A DNA stretch of 64,000 nucleotides, from assembly GCA_964059195.1 (NCBI GenBank), contig CAXKWD010000008.1, positions 45,065,502 through 45,129,501 of the forward strand, written 5' to 3'. Each line of letters starts with the position of its first letter. The stretch's first letter is position 1. Both the position numbers and the translations under genes were made by a program. The DNA is from Ectobius pallidus (Eukaryota; Arthropoda; Insecta; Blattodea; Ectobiidae). The notes beneath the pieces are model-generated. The model had not been told where the DNA came from. It made no database searches and saw nothing but the letters and a program-made list of their open reading frames with translations. Shown piece by piece: positions 44,783-56,905 of the stretch.

Positions 44783-46849
44783 ATGAAATTACGGAATAAT
44801 AAAGAATTCCAAGTCATGGAGCCAAATTCTGATACTCAGATATTTTGTTCAGAACAAAATCCTACTTCTGAAAATAATGAAAGTGCCTCTGTTCCGATTT
44901 CTGAAAACCTAAATATTGCTCAGAATGAAACAGGAAGTGACCTTGCTAACTTGCCTGTTACACAACCCCCAGTTAGTATCCCAGCTGTGAGTGTACCCAC
45001 CCCATCGACCTCTACTCACAATACAATGAACCTGGACCCTAACATTCCTTCTTTCAGTTTAGATTTTTTGTCACAAATACAGACAATGATGGTAGGAATT
45101 TCTACACAAGTGAACGAACTTGCCACACAAAACACCACTCTTAAGAATGAGTTAAATTCAACACTTGAAAGTCAAAATCAACAAATGACAACAATGAACT
45201 CCACACTTGAAAATCAAATTGCTAACATGAATACAACAATGAACTCCACACTAGAGACACAAAGCCAACAATTGAGAAACGAACTTGCCACACAAAATAC
45301 TACTCTTAAAAATGACCTAAATTCGGCACTTGCTACTCAAAATCAGCACATAACAACCATGAACTCTACACTAACTACATTAATCACAGAACACCGCACT
45401 CAGGTTACGTCTGAATTACAGAATTTAGACACTAGAGTAACCGCTCAAATTGCTACCTCAGAACAAGTGTTGACAAATCATATTTCCTCTGTAGAAAGGG
45501 TAACTGCTAGCAATTCTACTAAATTGGTATCCCTTCAATCAGAATTAGACCGACTTAGGCAAAGGGTTAGAGACCAGGAAAACCTAATCGAACAAACCAG
45601 GGAAAATGCATTGATCCCTCATGTTTGTAATACCCCATCAACCTCTGCCTCTACTTCTTCCAACCCCCCTGATCCAGTACCTCAAGCCCCTGAAATACCG
45701 GAACCACCTGCACCATTACCCAGAACCAATAATGGATTGGATCAACGAGCTGCCAGCACTAGTCAAACACCCCAAAATGTTGCAAATAGTAATTTTTCAT
45801 TGCACAATTCGGACTTTCCATTACCGTATTTCGAAGATACATTGAAAACAAACCCTGTCAGATATTTAAAGGACTTAAAAACTTATTTTGCTTTACGAGG
45901 AGTCCCAGAGCAATTGAAAATAATCTTTGTAAATCAATCCTTGAAATCTAACACAGCTCGGTGGTTACAAGTCATCGATCCCAACAACCTCCTGTCCATA
46001 GGTCAGTTTGAGGAAATGTTTTTGTCTGAGTTCTGGAGTGACAGTGAGCAATCCCGTCTTCGGTCGAAAATATTTCAAGGCAAGTATGACCGTAGCCACG
46101 GCCAAAGCTACTTGGAATATTTCATATCCTTGTGTGAAAGCCGCCAATTGCTTAAACCGGAAATTTTGGAATCAGATTTTTTAAAGGCACTCCCTTCTCA
46201 CTTTCCGCCAGTTATAAGAAATTGCCTTGTTGTTGCGTCTCCCCAATCCACCACTGAGATGTTAAAGTTACTAAAATCAATGCAGGACCTAACCTACACT
46301 TCCACCAAACCATCGCACCCTATTGTGTCCGCTAACCAGACTCACCGGAAAAACATTAATCTGGTACAAACCTCTGATAGTCAGGAAAATTTCCAGATTG
46401 GGTTGCGGACAGGGGATTCAAATGATGACCAGCAAAATAATGATTCTAGTAGCAACAGACCTTATTGGCCCCAGACAGAGTACGTACGAAACGCACGCAA
46501 TAATTGGCAAACCCGTGGTTTCCGTCACAGGCCGTACGGAAATTATAATAACAGACAAGGAAATAGTTACCGTGGTCAGAACAGATATAGATATAACAAC
46601 TACAGACCTAACTGGTTCTATCGAAACCAATATAACCAAGGATTCTTTCGACCTTATTACAGAAACAGAAACAATTTCAGGCACCCTAACCAAAACAACA
46701 GTTATCAAAACAGACACCAAAATAACAATCACCATAGTTATGTGAGAAACAATTCCCCGAGTAACATGGACGACAGACAAGAAAATAATGACACATCTCA
46801 AAATGAAATAAGGACACCTAACCCCCACGACCAGATCGAAAGATCATAA
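44783..46849 (+). CDS. gag: Gag protein of the gag-only LTR element
   Basis: The intact 688-codon frame starts ATG 44783 (MKLRN), the same start as the first element's gag. Residues ~1-85 are acidic/polar and Pro/Ser-rich. Residues ~95-275 are a long coiled coil with repeated NSTLE/TLKN heptads. A Pro-rich linker follows at ~280-340. Residues ~343-500 are a Retrotrans_gag-type domain (PLPYFEDTLKTNPVRYLKDL, FVNQSLKSNTARWLQ, FEEMFLSEFW, YLEYFISLCESRQLL, TEMLKLLKSM). Residues ~560-680 are an Arg/Asn/Tyr-rich basic tail that probably binds RNA in place of a zinc knuckle. No frameshift or stop. It would assemble the virus-like particle in the cytoplasm. Confidence 0.88.
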   Translation: MKLRNNKEFQVMEPNSDTQIFCSEQNPTSENNESASVPISENLNIAQNETGSDLANLPVTQPPVSIPAVSVPTPSTSTHNTMNLDPNIPSFSLDFLSQIQTMMVGISTQVNELATQNTTLKNELNSTLESQNQQMTTMNSTLENQIANMNTTMNSTLETQSQQLRNELATQNTTLKNDLNSALATQNQHITTMNSTLTTLITEHRTQVTSELQNLDTRVTAQIATSEQVLTNHISSVERVTASNSTKLVSLQSELDRLRQRVRDQENLIEQTRENALIPHVCNTPSTSASTSSNPPDPVPQAPEIPEPPAPLPRTNNGLDQRAASTSQTPQNVANSNFSLHNSDFPLPYFEDTLKTNPVRYLKDLKTYFALRGVPEQLKIIFVNQSLKSNTARWLQVIDPNNLLSIGQFEEMFLSEFWSDSEQSRLRSKIFQGKYDRSHGQSYLEYFISLCESRQLLKPEILESDFLKALPSHFPPVIRNCLVVASPQSTTEMLKLLKSMQDLTYTSTKPSHPIVSANQTHRKNINLVQTSDSQENFQIGLRTGDSNDDQQNNDSSSNRPYWPQTEYVRNARNNWQTRGFRHRPYGNYNNRQGNSYRGQNRYRYNNYRPNWFYRNQYNQGFFRPYYRNRNNFRHPNQNNSYQNRHQNNNHHSYVRNNSPSNMDDRQENNDTSQNEIRTPNPHDQIERS

Positions 46850-49338
46850 CTTTTTTTATTTTTCCTTTGCCATATAACATCCAATCAAACAAAATGAAAT
46901 TTCCCAAGACAGCATAGAATGTTAAAATTATTCCCGGAAATGTAAATATTAAAATGAACCAGCATCATCTCATTATAAATAAATTTAAATGTTTGAAATT
47001 TGATAAACAACAATAATTAAAAGAGAATAACAATGCCAGTGCCAGCAATGAGGATGGCCACCCCATTGTTGACAACAATCCAATTGTTAGTCAGGTTATT
47101 TCTCCCTTTTGGATAATAAAGAAATGGAAATTATTTTTGTTCAAAATATTAATGAGACATTTAACAATAATAGTAATATTTATAACAATTAAAATTCCCA
47201 TGGACATTTGTATAATAAGGAACACTAGTAAACAAAATTTTTAATAGCGTCGACATAACCACAACCTTGTAAATAGTATGTATATATGTGTATGATGTCA
47301 ACCCCATTAAGCAGACAGATATTTCAGAAAATACAATTTTTCCCAGCTAATTTTCATTTTAACTAACATGCTTCCGGGAACCCAGTACAACGTGACAGAT
47401 ATTTTAAGGATCTAGAAAGTTCATTCAGAGAGAACAAAACACCACGCAACCTAAGACTCCCCCAACAAGTTGAAACTCATTGAAGGACAGACTATTGTCC
47501 GGAAACACCCCTGCTGTGCTACAAACTGGTAGGAGAAATGAACTTGACATGTAGGATACCAGGCAACGACCCCAATACAAACTGTTGAGAAGAAATTCTT
47601 GTAACCTACAACAATCACCTGTTAGAACTGTATTATGTCATGACCCCCAAACAGAAAGGCCTAGGAAAGTTTGAAGTGAAAAGGAAAAGTAAAAGGATTA
47701 TCGACTTGGACTCGGAAAAACGTTTTATCAGACTGACATTGTAAAATAATTAGAGTGATTCATACTTCTCAAATTAATGTTTTACCTGACGTTATATAAC
47801 GAATGTGATATTTAAAAGGTAGAGTATAATAAGCCTCCCCGTGGTTGTTGAAAAGACTATTATGAGATGATTCTTACTCTATAAAATAGGGTGGGACATC
47901 ACAACAACCATTCCACTAGAGAAATAAGTGCAACAAATAAGTTTATTGCCATTTTTAGTGAACCTCTGTATATATGTAATTTTAAGATAGGCCACTCCCT
48001 TTATTTATTCAACTGAAGAGTTAAAACATTCATTTGACAAAGGTAATCACACTATTATTTGAAGTAATAAATAAGTAAATATTGAAATTTCGACATATTT
48101 GAATTTTATTGGAGTAGTACACAGAGTAAGAATAACTAAATTTTGTTAATTTTTCAAAAAGAAAAATTATTTTACATAAAGAATATGGACAGGAAATAAC
48201 CCTATCCCTACACTAATTAAGTAGAATTGTATAGCAAAAGTGAATTGAAAGAATGATCAGAATTAAATAAGAATTTGAAAGTGAAATGATTATTGAGAAA
48301 CATGTGTGTCAATAAATAAGAATCTTGAAGGTAAAACACTGAGGAATATAATAAAAGGTAAGAAATAAATGTATGATAAACAAAATAAGTGAATAATTAA
48401 GATGGTACAATATATGTCTACGAGGAAAATATGAAGTAATGATAGTTATGAAATGAGAAATATGAGAATAAGTGAGGAAATATGATAACGAGTATTAAAA
48501 GTAATATGAAAGAAAATAATGATAATGAGTATTGAGAGTAATAAGAATATTGAAGGTAAGACATAAAAGATGATTTAAGAGGTTAGAATAATGAAAACAA
48601 GGTAAAAGAATATTGAAAGAATGAAAAAGGAACATCTAAAATGATTATTTATGAGGTAAATAAATAAAAAGAGTAGGAAGAAAACATGTGTAATCTGAAT
48701 ATAATATCAGTGTATTAAGTAGACCAATGAGGAAGATTAGCGTACTCCAACGTTTTACATCAACAACATATGGATTAGCATAAAAAATCAGCGTTATGCA
48801 AGAAGCTATTGAAATTAATATTAATATCAAGAAATTCGAGTGTATTTTATAATTTTATTTGTGTATAAGGTATAATTATGATTTTGTTTTACTAGTTAAT
48901 CAAATGGACTATGAACTCAGCAAAATGTGTACTACGACAAACAAGAAAAGTGACCAATTCAAGGTAAAATAATGTTAAAAGTGTATTGTATTGATTATGA
49001 ATTTATTTGTGTATGTATAATTACGGCAGAATTAATCAAAAGTATAGATGATGTAAGGATCTAAATTTTTCAAGAACAGACATTGAAAACAAAGACAATT
49101 GATCGAAAAACTAATATCAAAGTAAAACACAATAGAGAAAATCCACGAAATGATTCGACGTGACGACGGAGAATTATTTTAGTGAATCGAAAAATTAAAT
49201 TTCCAGATTTTATTCAAAACAAAACGCCGCCACTCTTCAAATTTCAGATTGGGTATTATAATGATTATAAAATCCCGCTCTTATTGATGCTGCAGCTCAA
49301 TTCCTCGCGTGAGTTTTTTAATCATTATGCGGACATCT
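46850..49338. other. Non-coding 3' half of the gag-only element
   Basis: About 2.5 kb of AT-rich DNA without pol or env similarity in any frame. 48100-48650 is rich in AATAAGTGA-like and GAATATTGAAGG-like short motifs. A polypurine tract is not obvious immediately before the 3' LTR (CATTATGCGGACATCT), which is unusual. Confidence 0.6.
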
Positions 49339-50789
49339 TGTAACCGTACTTTGTACTCAGCTCAGACGACAATCTCATATATAGCCCCTGTACGAGTGAC
49401 AATACGCACCCTACCGTTTAGACTTCCACACATAACACCTAACTTCAAACATTAATTACTCCATAAAGGAAATAGTGACAATGAAACCAATTACACCAAT
49501 CAATAGCCAACAACATCCCATACATTTTCATATATTACACATAACTTTTTATTAACCCTTTCCATCATTTTAATATAAAAACATTAATAACTCTTTTCAT
49601 TTTTATCACACCCACTACAAATTAATACCGTTAGGAGCACAATAAAATAGCCCATCAGGATTAAATAACCAGAACTATGATAACTTTCGTTTTCAGAGTT
49701 ATTGATAAAAACATAAACCCAGCACCGCCTACTTCCGCTAAAGCAGACTCCCTGGAGCCGAGAAGATTTTGACACTTCGAGTAATTAATGACCCACGCAA
49801 CTTGCCTGTTCTAACGAAGAAAAACGGAATATATTTTAAATTGGATAGCAGAACAAACTGTTTTACACCAATCAGAGAAAACTCAAACATTGACACAACC
49901 AATTGGAACTACTTACCCCCACTACCCCCTTCAAAGATAATAGCACAAGGCACGCACATCTCGTCATCTTTTTTTGATCATACGACAGCACAGACTAAAG
50001 ACCTTCAAGACCCACTTCAGACAAACGACTACGTTAAATATTATTAGACTAAAGTAACTTCGCAATATATTGATATTTGAACATTATTATCCGCGCGATA
50101 TAAATAGAATTTCTTAGCAGCGTCGAAGCGCGTAATTTATATAATTTGATAGAGACATTGATTTTATTATTACGAAACATTAATTGTGAACGTAAGATTG
50201 AACATTATTATCCGCGCGATATAAATAGAAACAACGAGAGATTATATGTGAAAGTAAATAGAAGTTTTCAACAGCGCGTACAAGTGAAGTAATTATTATT
50301 ATTATATTTTAGCAAGTTACAAAGTGTTACTTACGAACTACAACGACGTACTAAATACTCATAAATATCAGAACTTACATCATCTAATAGAACTAAATCG
50401 ATTAATTCAGCATTTCAGAAAAGACTAAACTTTGGAAAATATATATCAATTTGGAAAGAGCACATCAACGTTTAGTTACCACAATTCCTGACACCGCCCC
50501 TTGACTGTTTATCTTGATCTTCTCTAGCCACTTCCCTGGATAAGAGTTCTCAAGCTTACAACTACCCCTGAGTACTACGCCCGGCACCCCTTATTTTAAT
50601 CCGAACTAAAGCACTAATCATCAAAACCCCAACAGTTATAAATAACGCCCAATCATAAGGATCTAAACGACGAACGGTTATAAATAGCTACCCCACCTAC
50701 GGTTATAAATAGCTACCCAACTTAGTGGCAAACATTAAGGAGAACGACGAACGGTTATAAATAGCTACCCAACGTCAGGAACGGTTATA
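49339..50789 (+). repeat. 3' LTR of the gag-only element
   Basis: Nearly identical to 42862-44310 over its whole length, ending GGTTATA and followed by CCCG. It includes the same ATG-less 92-codon frame (49769-50047), with two amino-acid differences. Confidence 0.88.
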
Positions 50790-51329
50790 CCCGGAAAACC
50801 ACGTATATACTGAGAAAATTACTATGTATTATTTTTTAAATCTTTGTTCTTTGCTCCTAATATTCAAAGGGAATTTCTTATTCGTATGTTTTTTTGTTGG
50901 TATTGCCATCTAGATTAAGGTTTCAGTTGTTTGCCCCTTATGAATTATAGCATATCTTCAGAAAACTCCGAAAACCACGGAAATCCGGAGGAATTGACTT
51001 TTTAAAAATTTCTATAAAATCTTTGTTCTTTGCTCCTAATATTCCCAGGGAATATGACTCATATGTTTTTTTGTTGGTATTGCCATCTAGTTTAAGGTTT
51101 AAGTTGTTTTCCCCTTATCAATTACAGCATATCCACGTAAACCCTGAAAACCACGAAAATCCGCAGAAAATGAGATTGTTTTAATTTTTTTTAAATCATT
51201 GCTCTTTGATACTAATATTCCCAGGGAATTTTTGAATCACATAATTTCTGTTGCTATTGCCATATAGTTTAAGGTTTCAGTTGTTTTCCCCTTACCAATT
51301 ACAGCATGACAAAGAATACTGGAAAAAAT
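50790..51329 (+). repeat. ~170-bp satellite array, left arm part 2
   Basis: Resumes the array after the LTR element, about three more units in the same orientation, up to CCAATTACAGCATGAC at 51305. Confidence 0.75.
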
Positions 51330-51750
51330 CCGGATGCTGAAGGGATGAAAGCGATTGAAAACCTGGCAGAACACACTTCATATTCTAATTTGACATCTGT
51401 GAATGATAATTTATCTTACCAAACCTTCCACAGTCACTACCAAACTTTCTTGACTGAAGTTAGAGAAGGGACATTCGGTAAAACAGCACAATTTTGGAAT
51501 GGTAATATGGACAAAGTGTCATTGATTTTGAGATTTCAGCGAGTAACTAAAGAAAACAACTTTGACTTACACTTGGCATGTTTAGAAGATATGATTCCCC
51601 TTTTCTTTGCATGTGACCATCACAATTATGGCAGATATCTCGTAGTCCATATATTCACCCTTTTGAACCTGGAAGGGACACACTTGAAGCAGGAGAATTA
51701 CTTCGCAATAACGGTTTCAATGACCGTAGATCACAAGTTCCGAGTTCTAG
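51330..51750 (+). pseudogene. Core of the foldback: fragment of an uncharacterised protein
   Basis: The frame encodes YQTFHSHYQTFL, AQFWNGNMDKVSLILRFQRV, DLHLACLEDMIPLFFACDHH and YGRYLVVHIF. The pattern (aromatic-W..-LHL--- -MIP-FFA-DH-NY-RYL) matches my memory of the C-terminal region of the same widespread family seen at 30254-30667, where YVDTLAQLC and HPDIHAEFL occupy a comparable place. It begins and ends at satellite units, so it is a captured or remnant fragment. The 51306-51836 open frame runs into satellite at both ends, giving non-native N- and C-terminal residues. Confidence 0.55.
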
Positions 51751-53105
51751 AAATTCTGTGGATTTCCTTGGTTTTCCGGGTTTTACGGGGATATGCTGTA
51801 ATTGATAATGGGCAAACAGCTGAAACCTTAATCTAGATTACAATTCCAACAAAAAAAATATGTAAGTCAGAAGTTCCCTGGGAATATTGGGATCAAAGAA
51901 CAAAGGTTTTTAAAAAATTAAAACGAACTCATTTTCTTCGGATTTTTTAGGTTTCCGGAGTTTTCCGGGGATATGTTGTAATTGATAAGGGGCAAACAAC
52001 TGAAAACTTAATCTACATAGCAATACCAACACAAAACCATATGAGTCACCAATTCCCTTTGAATACTAGGAGCAAAGAACTAAGATTTAAAAAATTAAAA
52101 CAAAGTAATTTTCTCCGGGCTTTCGTGGTTTTCGGAGTTTTCTGGGGATTTGCTGTAATAGATAAGAGGCAAACAACTGAAATTTTAATCTACATGGCAA
52201 TACCAACACAAAACCATATTAGTCACTAATTCCCTTTGAATACTAGGAGCAAAGAACTAAGATTTAAAAAATTAAAACAAAGTCATTTTATCCGGGCTTC
52301 CGTGGTTTTCGGAGTTTTCTGGGGATTTGCTGTAATTGATAAGGGGCAAACAACTGAAACCTTAATCTACATGGCAATACGAACACAAAACCCTATGAGT
52401 CACTAATTCCCTTTGAATACTAGAAGTAAAGAACTAATATTTTAAAAAAATAAAACAAAGTAATTTTCTCCGGGTTTCCGTGGGTTTCGGAGTTTTATGG
52501 GGATTTGCTGTAATTGATAAGGGGCAAACAACTGAAACCTTAATCTGGATGGCAATACCAACAAAAGAACATATGATTCAGAAATTCCCTTGAATATTAG
52601 AAGCAAAGAACAAAGATTTAAAAAATAAAACATTGTCATTTTCTCCGTATAAAAGTGATTTTTCGGGTTTTCCGGGGATATATTGTAATTTGTAAGGGCA
52701 AACAACTGAAAACTTAAATTAGATGACAATACCAACAAAAAATATGTGAGTCAGAAATTCCCTGGGCATATTAGGAGCAAAGAACAAAGAAAAATTAAAT
52801 CAAACTCATTTTCTCCAGATTTCCGTAGTTTTCCGGGGTTTCCGGGTAAATGCTGTAATTGATAACGGGCAAACAACTAAAGACTTAAACTAGAACGTAA
52901 TACCAACAAAAAATATGTGAGCCAGAAATTCCCTGGGCATATTAGGAGCAAAGAACAAAGAAATATTAAAACAAACTAATTTTCTCCGGATTTCCGAGGT
53001 TTCCGGGTAAATGCTGTAATTGATAAGGGGCAAACAACTGAAAACTGAAACTAGATGGCAATACCAACAAAAAAAATATATGTGTCGGAAATTCACACGG
53101 GGGGG
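51751..53105 (-). repeat. ~170-bp satellite array, right arm (inverted)
   Basis: About eight units in the opposite orientation to the left arm: GGGGATATGCTGTAATTGAT, AAGGGGCAAACAACTGAAAC, CTTAATCTAGATGGCAATAC and AATATTAGGAGCAAAGAAC. Internal units 52030-52400 are nearly identical to one another, which suggests recent amplification. Confidence 0.8.
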
Positions 53106-53115
53106 ATGGGGGTAT

Positions 53116-54103
53116 ACAGTAGTCTACGCTCTACTAGTGCCAACATACAATGTTAAACCTGAGAACACACGACTAGTAATTTTCATATTACATCATTCAA
53201 AATTATAAACATGTTGAGTGAGTATTGTTTTTTCTATATATCGTGATGCAAAAATTTAATGTTATATTGTTTTTATGCCCGATTCCTTCGCCATTCAAAG
53301 TCATTTTTCCATTGGCAACGTTGGCTACTATGTTTCACTGTAGCCAGCAGAAAATAAGCATTAGTAGTAGAACGCAATTATTAATGTTATTTATTTTATT
53401 AATGCAGTATATTATACAATTTATGAAGTTGCACTCGCACTATTAACTTATCATAACTTTATCATTTTTTTAAGCTAACCTGTAATCCTTTTGATGCTAT
53501 TGGTATCAAAAATGTATCAAACATAAAATGTGAATTTGGCCTAGGCTATGCGCGTACTGCTGGTGTAATATTATTACAATTTATTATACCATATCATAAA
53601 ATTATTGCAAACTATTACAATGTGATAAGTGCACAGCTTACCTTTTACCTTAATTTTGTACTCGTAGGAGATAGAAAATGGCATTTCCCTGGATAAACAC
53701 GGGAATAACAAACACATATCACAGTCAAAAAACGATTTGACTTACCTGGTAGGCTTAATTTTTCTTCAATAACAATAAACACCGTGCACTCCTAATTTAT
53801 TGAGAAGTAATCCAATAGAGATATATTAATCAATTTCACATCGTAAACCTACTATTAATAATACAAGCTAGAAAATGACAAACACAGTACACACAGCGGC
53901 ATTTTCGATGGCATGTAGGCGTAACTATAAGCGAAATACTTCAGAATACTATTGTATGTCGTGCAACTGCGAAAAACATTTCATTTTGTAACCACTCGCC
54001 TGCTTCAATGTTACAGTGTTAACTGATCCTCTCTTCTGAGTGACTAGTTTGTCTTGTGGAATTTGAGAAAACCCCAGATCCTGCTTTTGTGTTCATGCTG
54101 AGA
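53116..54103. other. AT-rich interval, no gene
   Basis: Nothing supportable. Short frames at 53020-53446 have no domain. Confidence 0.3.
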
Positions 54104-54215
54104 CTATTCTTCCCGATCAGTAAGCAGCCATGTATCACATCCATATAATACAATCTTTATTTTTAGATTTTTGGACAGAAGACGAGAAGATAAGAGTTTC
54201 TGAACTGCATAGAAA
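54104..54215 (-). pseudogene. LINE RT-tail fragment
   Basis: The minus frame encodes NACFYAVQKLLSSRLLSKNL, then KIVLYGCDTWLLTDREE, the segment that lies just upstream of the ENRVLRKIFG block in the LINE family at 40205-40660. A few residues are missing between KIKI and VLYG. Isolated fragment. Confidence 0.7.
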
Positions 54216-56764
54216 CAAGCATTTCCTGATTTTACCCGAAACTTAACTTCTGAAAAATATAGCAGTTTAAAATTCGCCTCAAAGGTTATGAAGGGGGAAT
54301 GTCCATTCGTCACAGGAAATGAAGGTGGTAAGTCAGTAACAACAATGACATTCACTGTGCACGTGACAGCTTGGCGCATTAATTTCTTCCAGATTCAATA
54401 ATTATTAATGCCTGTTGTATGAATTTTACGATACAAAAAATAAAGAATTTCTGAATTTTTAAGGAGGAATCTTTTCTACTGCTTTAATTTTCATAGAAGT
54501 AATCATTACCGTCATTACGTTTATTTTGTTTTAGACTTTATCCCACTTTGAAAGGAGAAGTAGCCTACGCAGATGTAAACAATTTGAAGAAATTTGTCCC
54601 AGGAAAGCTCAGATGTACTTTCAGTCTCTTCCGCATAAAGAATAATAACAATAAATATACTTTTCACCTACTACCTCAAAATATTTGTGCATTTAATTGT
54701 ATTTTACGATTTTTTTTACATGTCTTAGATAATTTCAGAAGTTTATATTCACGCCGCGTGTATAAAACACATTATTGTTAGACCTACTATAGAATGAAAA
54801 TGTATTCATAACTGAATTGATACATCTGAGTTTTGAGTTCTCAAACTTTAAAAATCTTTCCCCTACGTATCGTGCATTTTATTGCATTTGACGTTTTTTT
54901 ACATGTTTGAGATGGCGTCTGAACTTTATATTCATACCATAGGGCAAGGCATTTAATGATCATAAAATATTGAAATGCAGAATAGAAAATGCATTTATGC
55001 CCTAAATATAGTAAAAAAAATTCCCCAAGTTTCAAAATAGACCAATAAATTATCCATAATTACTTATAATTACTTTTTTAAGAAGTAACGAGTTGATTTT
55101 AGAGAGCAATTTAATGACAGACAACATGTTACATTTAAATTTATAATATAAGACACTCTTATTTTGTTACTAACGAGGTAAGTAAATTAATAAGTTACTA
55201 CTGGGACACCCTTTGCGAAACAAAAATTACTTCTGAACCGGCATGCCCATCAAATTGCCATTATCAAATTCCTCACTCAACTTTTATACACATCTTACTA
55301 ACACATTTACTGACACAGTAAAAATCCTGATATACCAGTTATACTGAAAGTCTGCTTTGTTTCCTGCGGTCGTTACTTGCATATATACCCATGATAGACA
55401 AGCATTAAAAACATAAATAATAATGAAAAATTCAAAATATAATGTGATGTAACGTTTTATTTGAAAAAAACTGTTAAAAATCCTGAAATTACCTAAAAAT
55501 ATCCCAAAATGACATAACTCTTGAAAATTACGAAAAATGCAACAACAAAAATGCAAAAACAAATTGACCTTCTATCAATTAATTCATGATACATATTTGT
55601 ATACATTCGAGCTATCTTTCAACCCCCATATAAGAAAGAAGCAATACCACTAAATGCGTTGCCATAATTATTACTATAGAATGAAAATGTATACATAATT
55701 GATTTCATACATCTGAGTTTTGAGTACTCAAACTTTAAAAATCGTTACCTTTGATTTTTTGACATTCCTTCTTCTTCCTCTGTGCCTTTCTTTGATAGAT
55801 TTTAAACATGTAGTTATCCCTCCAAGAATTATGCTTCATATTACATATTGTGCTTTTATGCTTTATTTTTTAAAATTAGGCTTTATTGTGCTTTTAAAAC
55901 TGATTTTATTCAGGCCCTTAGAACACGTGTCTTAAGCACTGTTATTTTTTAAAGTTATTATGCTTTTGGGTTGCTTTGGTCGTTAGCCTAACAAGGTTTT
56001 ATAGGTACACACATAATTATCGACTTAAATTTTTAAAAATATGAACTAAACAGACTCAAAACTGCGCAAGAAAGACTTCTTCATAATGATCTCCTGATTT
56101 GTATTTGAATTCTAATAAAATAAGCAATTTACTATTTGAATGTTGATTAAAAAGGAAATTGACATAATCAGACACCTTGTGATAATGAGTTGAGCTCATA
56201 ATAATATTATTACAATCCTTAGTTCCATAACAGTAACAGAGGCCAGATAAAAACACAAATGCGATTTAACGTTCAACAAGAGTTTTGTAACTTTAAGAAA
56301 TAAAACAACTTTCATTGTATTAAGCAGCAAACATAAAATCCGGATTCAAAGTAGACTCATTTCATTATACAGGGAGTGTCTGCTCAACATTATAGATTTT
56401 GCTGAAGAAATATATGTTAGAGGATGGTATCATCCAGCTGTATAAGTTCGGTTCTCAGGGTTTGTTAGTTGCCCGTTGTCGTTGGCTTATTCAATATTTG
56501 CATACCAATAAGAATCCTGTGGTTTAATGTTTATTAGTAAATTTATTTCTTTGTTTCAATAATGATTATTGGAAGATTTATAATGCAATGTGTTTATGTG
56601 ACAAATTATCTACCTCTTTGAACTCATGGGGTGATTATGATAACCTACCAATATTTTAAAATTTGGAGTCACATTTTGGAAGCATTTTGAAATAGTTCTA
56701 AGTTCTAAGTTTACACTATAGTACCACAAATATGTTACTTCCTTATATGACTTGGATTTAAGGG
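54216..56764. repeat. AT-rich interval with local duplications
   Basis: An ~185-bp duplication (TTTTACGATTTTTTTTACAT at ~54706; TTTGACGTTTTTTTACATGT at ~54888). An ~80-bp unit (GAATGAAAATGTATTCATAA, TCTGAGTTTTGAGT.CTCAAA) at 54793-54862 recurs at 55679-55746. No gene is visible. Confidence 0.4.
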
Positions 56765-56905
56765 AAGTAGGGTTTGCGAGGGAAGATTGGAGTTGGCACA
56801 GAATAGGGTTGAATGACGGGCTCAGGTAAGCGCGGCAATGAACCTTCGGGTTTCATAAAATATATAATATTCCTTTAGCTTGTTGAGGAATTGTCTATTG
56901 CCACT
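56765..56905 (+). pseudogene. LINE C-terminal and 3' UTR fragment
   Basis: REVGFAREDW is followed by a stop. The 3' UTR (CTTCGGGTTTCATAAAATAT to TTGTCTATTGCCACTGAGTTAAG) matches the minus-strand copy at 40205-40330. Same LINE family, opposite orientation. Confidence 0.65.

Larger units (their letters stand above)
42862..50789 (+). mobile_element. Young gag-only LTR retrotransposon
   Basis: LTRs 42862-44310 and 49339-50789 (1.45 kb), flanked by CCCG (42858-42861, 50790-50793). The interior (5.0 kb) contains one intact gag ORF and no protease, RT, RNase H or integrase. It is therefore non-autonomous and would depend on another element's pol. I count about ten differences between LTRs, including GATATTAGCA/GATAATAGCA and TATCCCCGCG/TATCCGCGCG. 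Confidence 0.88.
42240..53115. mobile_element. Foldback element with satellite arms (interrupted by an LTR element)
   Basis: Left outer end: CCCCCCCCGTGGGAATCCGACACATATATTTTTTTG region near 42240-42275. Right outer end is the matching inverted sequence CAAAAAAAATATATGTGTCGG, then ATTCACACGGGGGGG at ~53070-53105. Arms are tandem ~170-bp satellite units in opposite orientation. A ~0.4-kb core (51330-51750) holds a protein-gene fragment. Without the 7.9-kb LTR element, the foldback is ~2.9 kb. The design is like Drosophila FB elements, whose arms are also tandem arrays, though I see no sequence link. Confidence 0.7.

Noticed and set aside
46323..46828. Open frames of ~140 codons on both strands
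   Set aside because: Shadows of the gag C-terminal coding sequence; Ile/Thr/Val bias comes from the Asn/Tyr/Arg codons of the real frame.
42240..53105. A CRISPR-like array or a plain satellite block
   Set aside because: Units are ~170 bp with no short spacers, in two opposite orientations around a core; eukaryotic sequence context.
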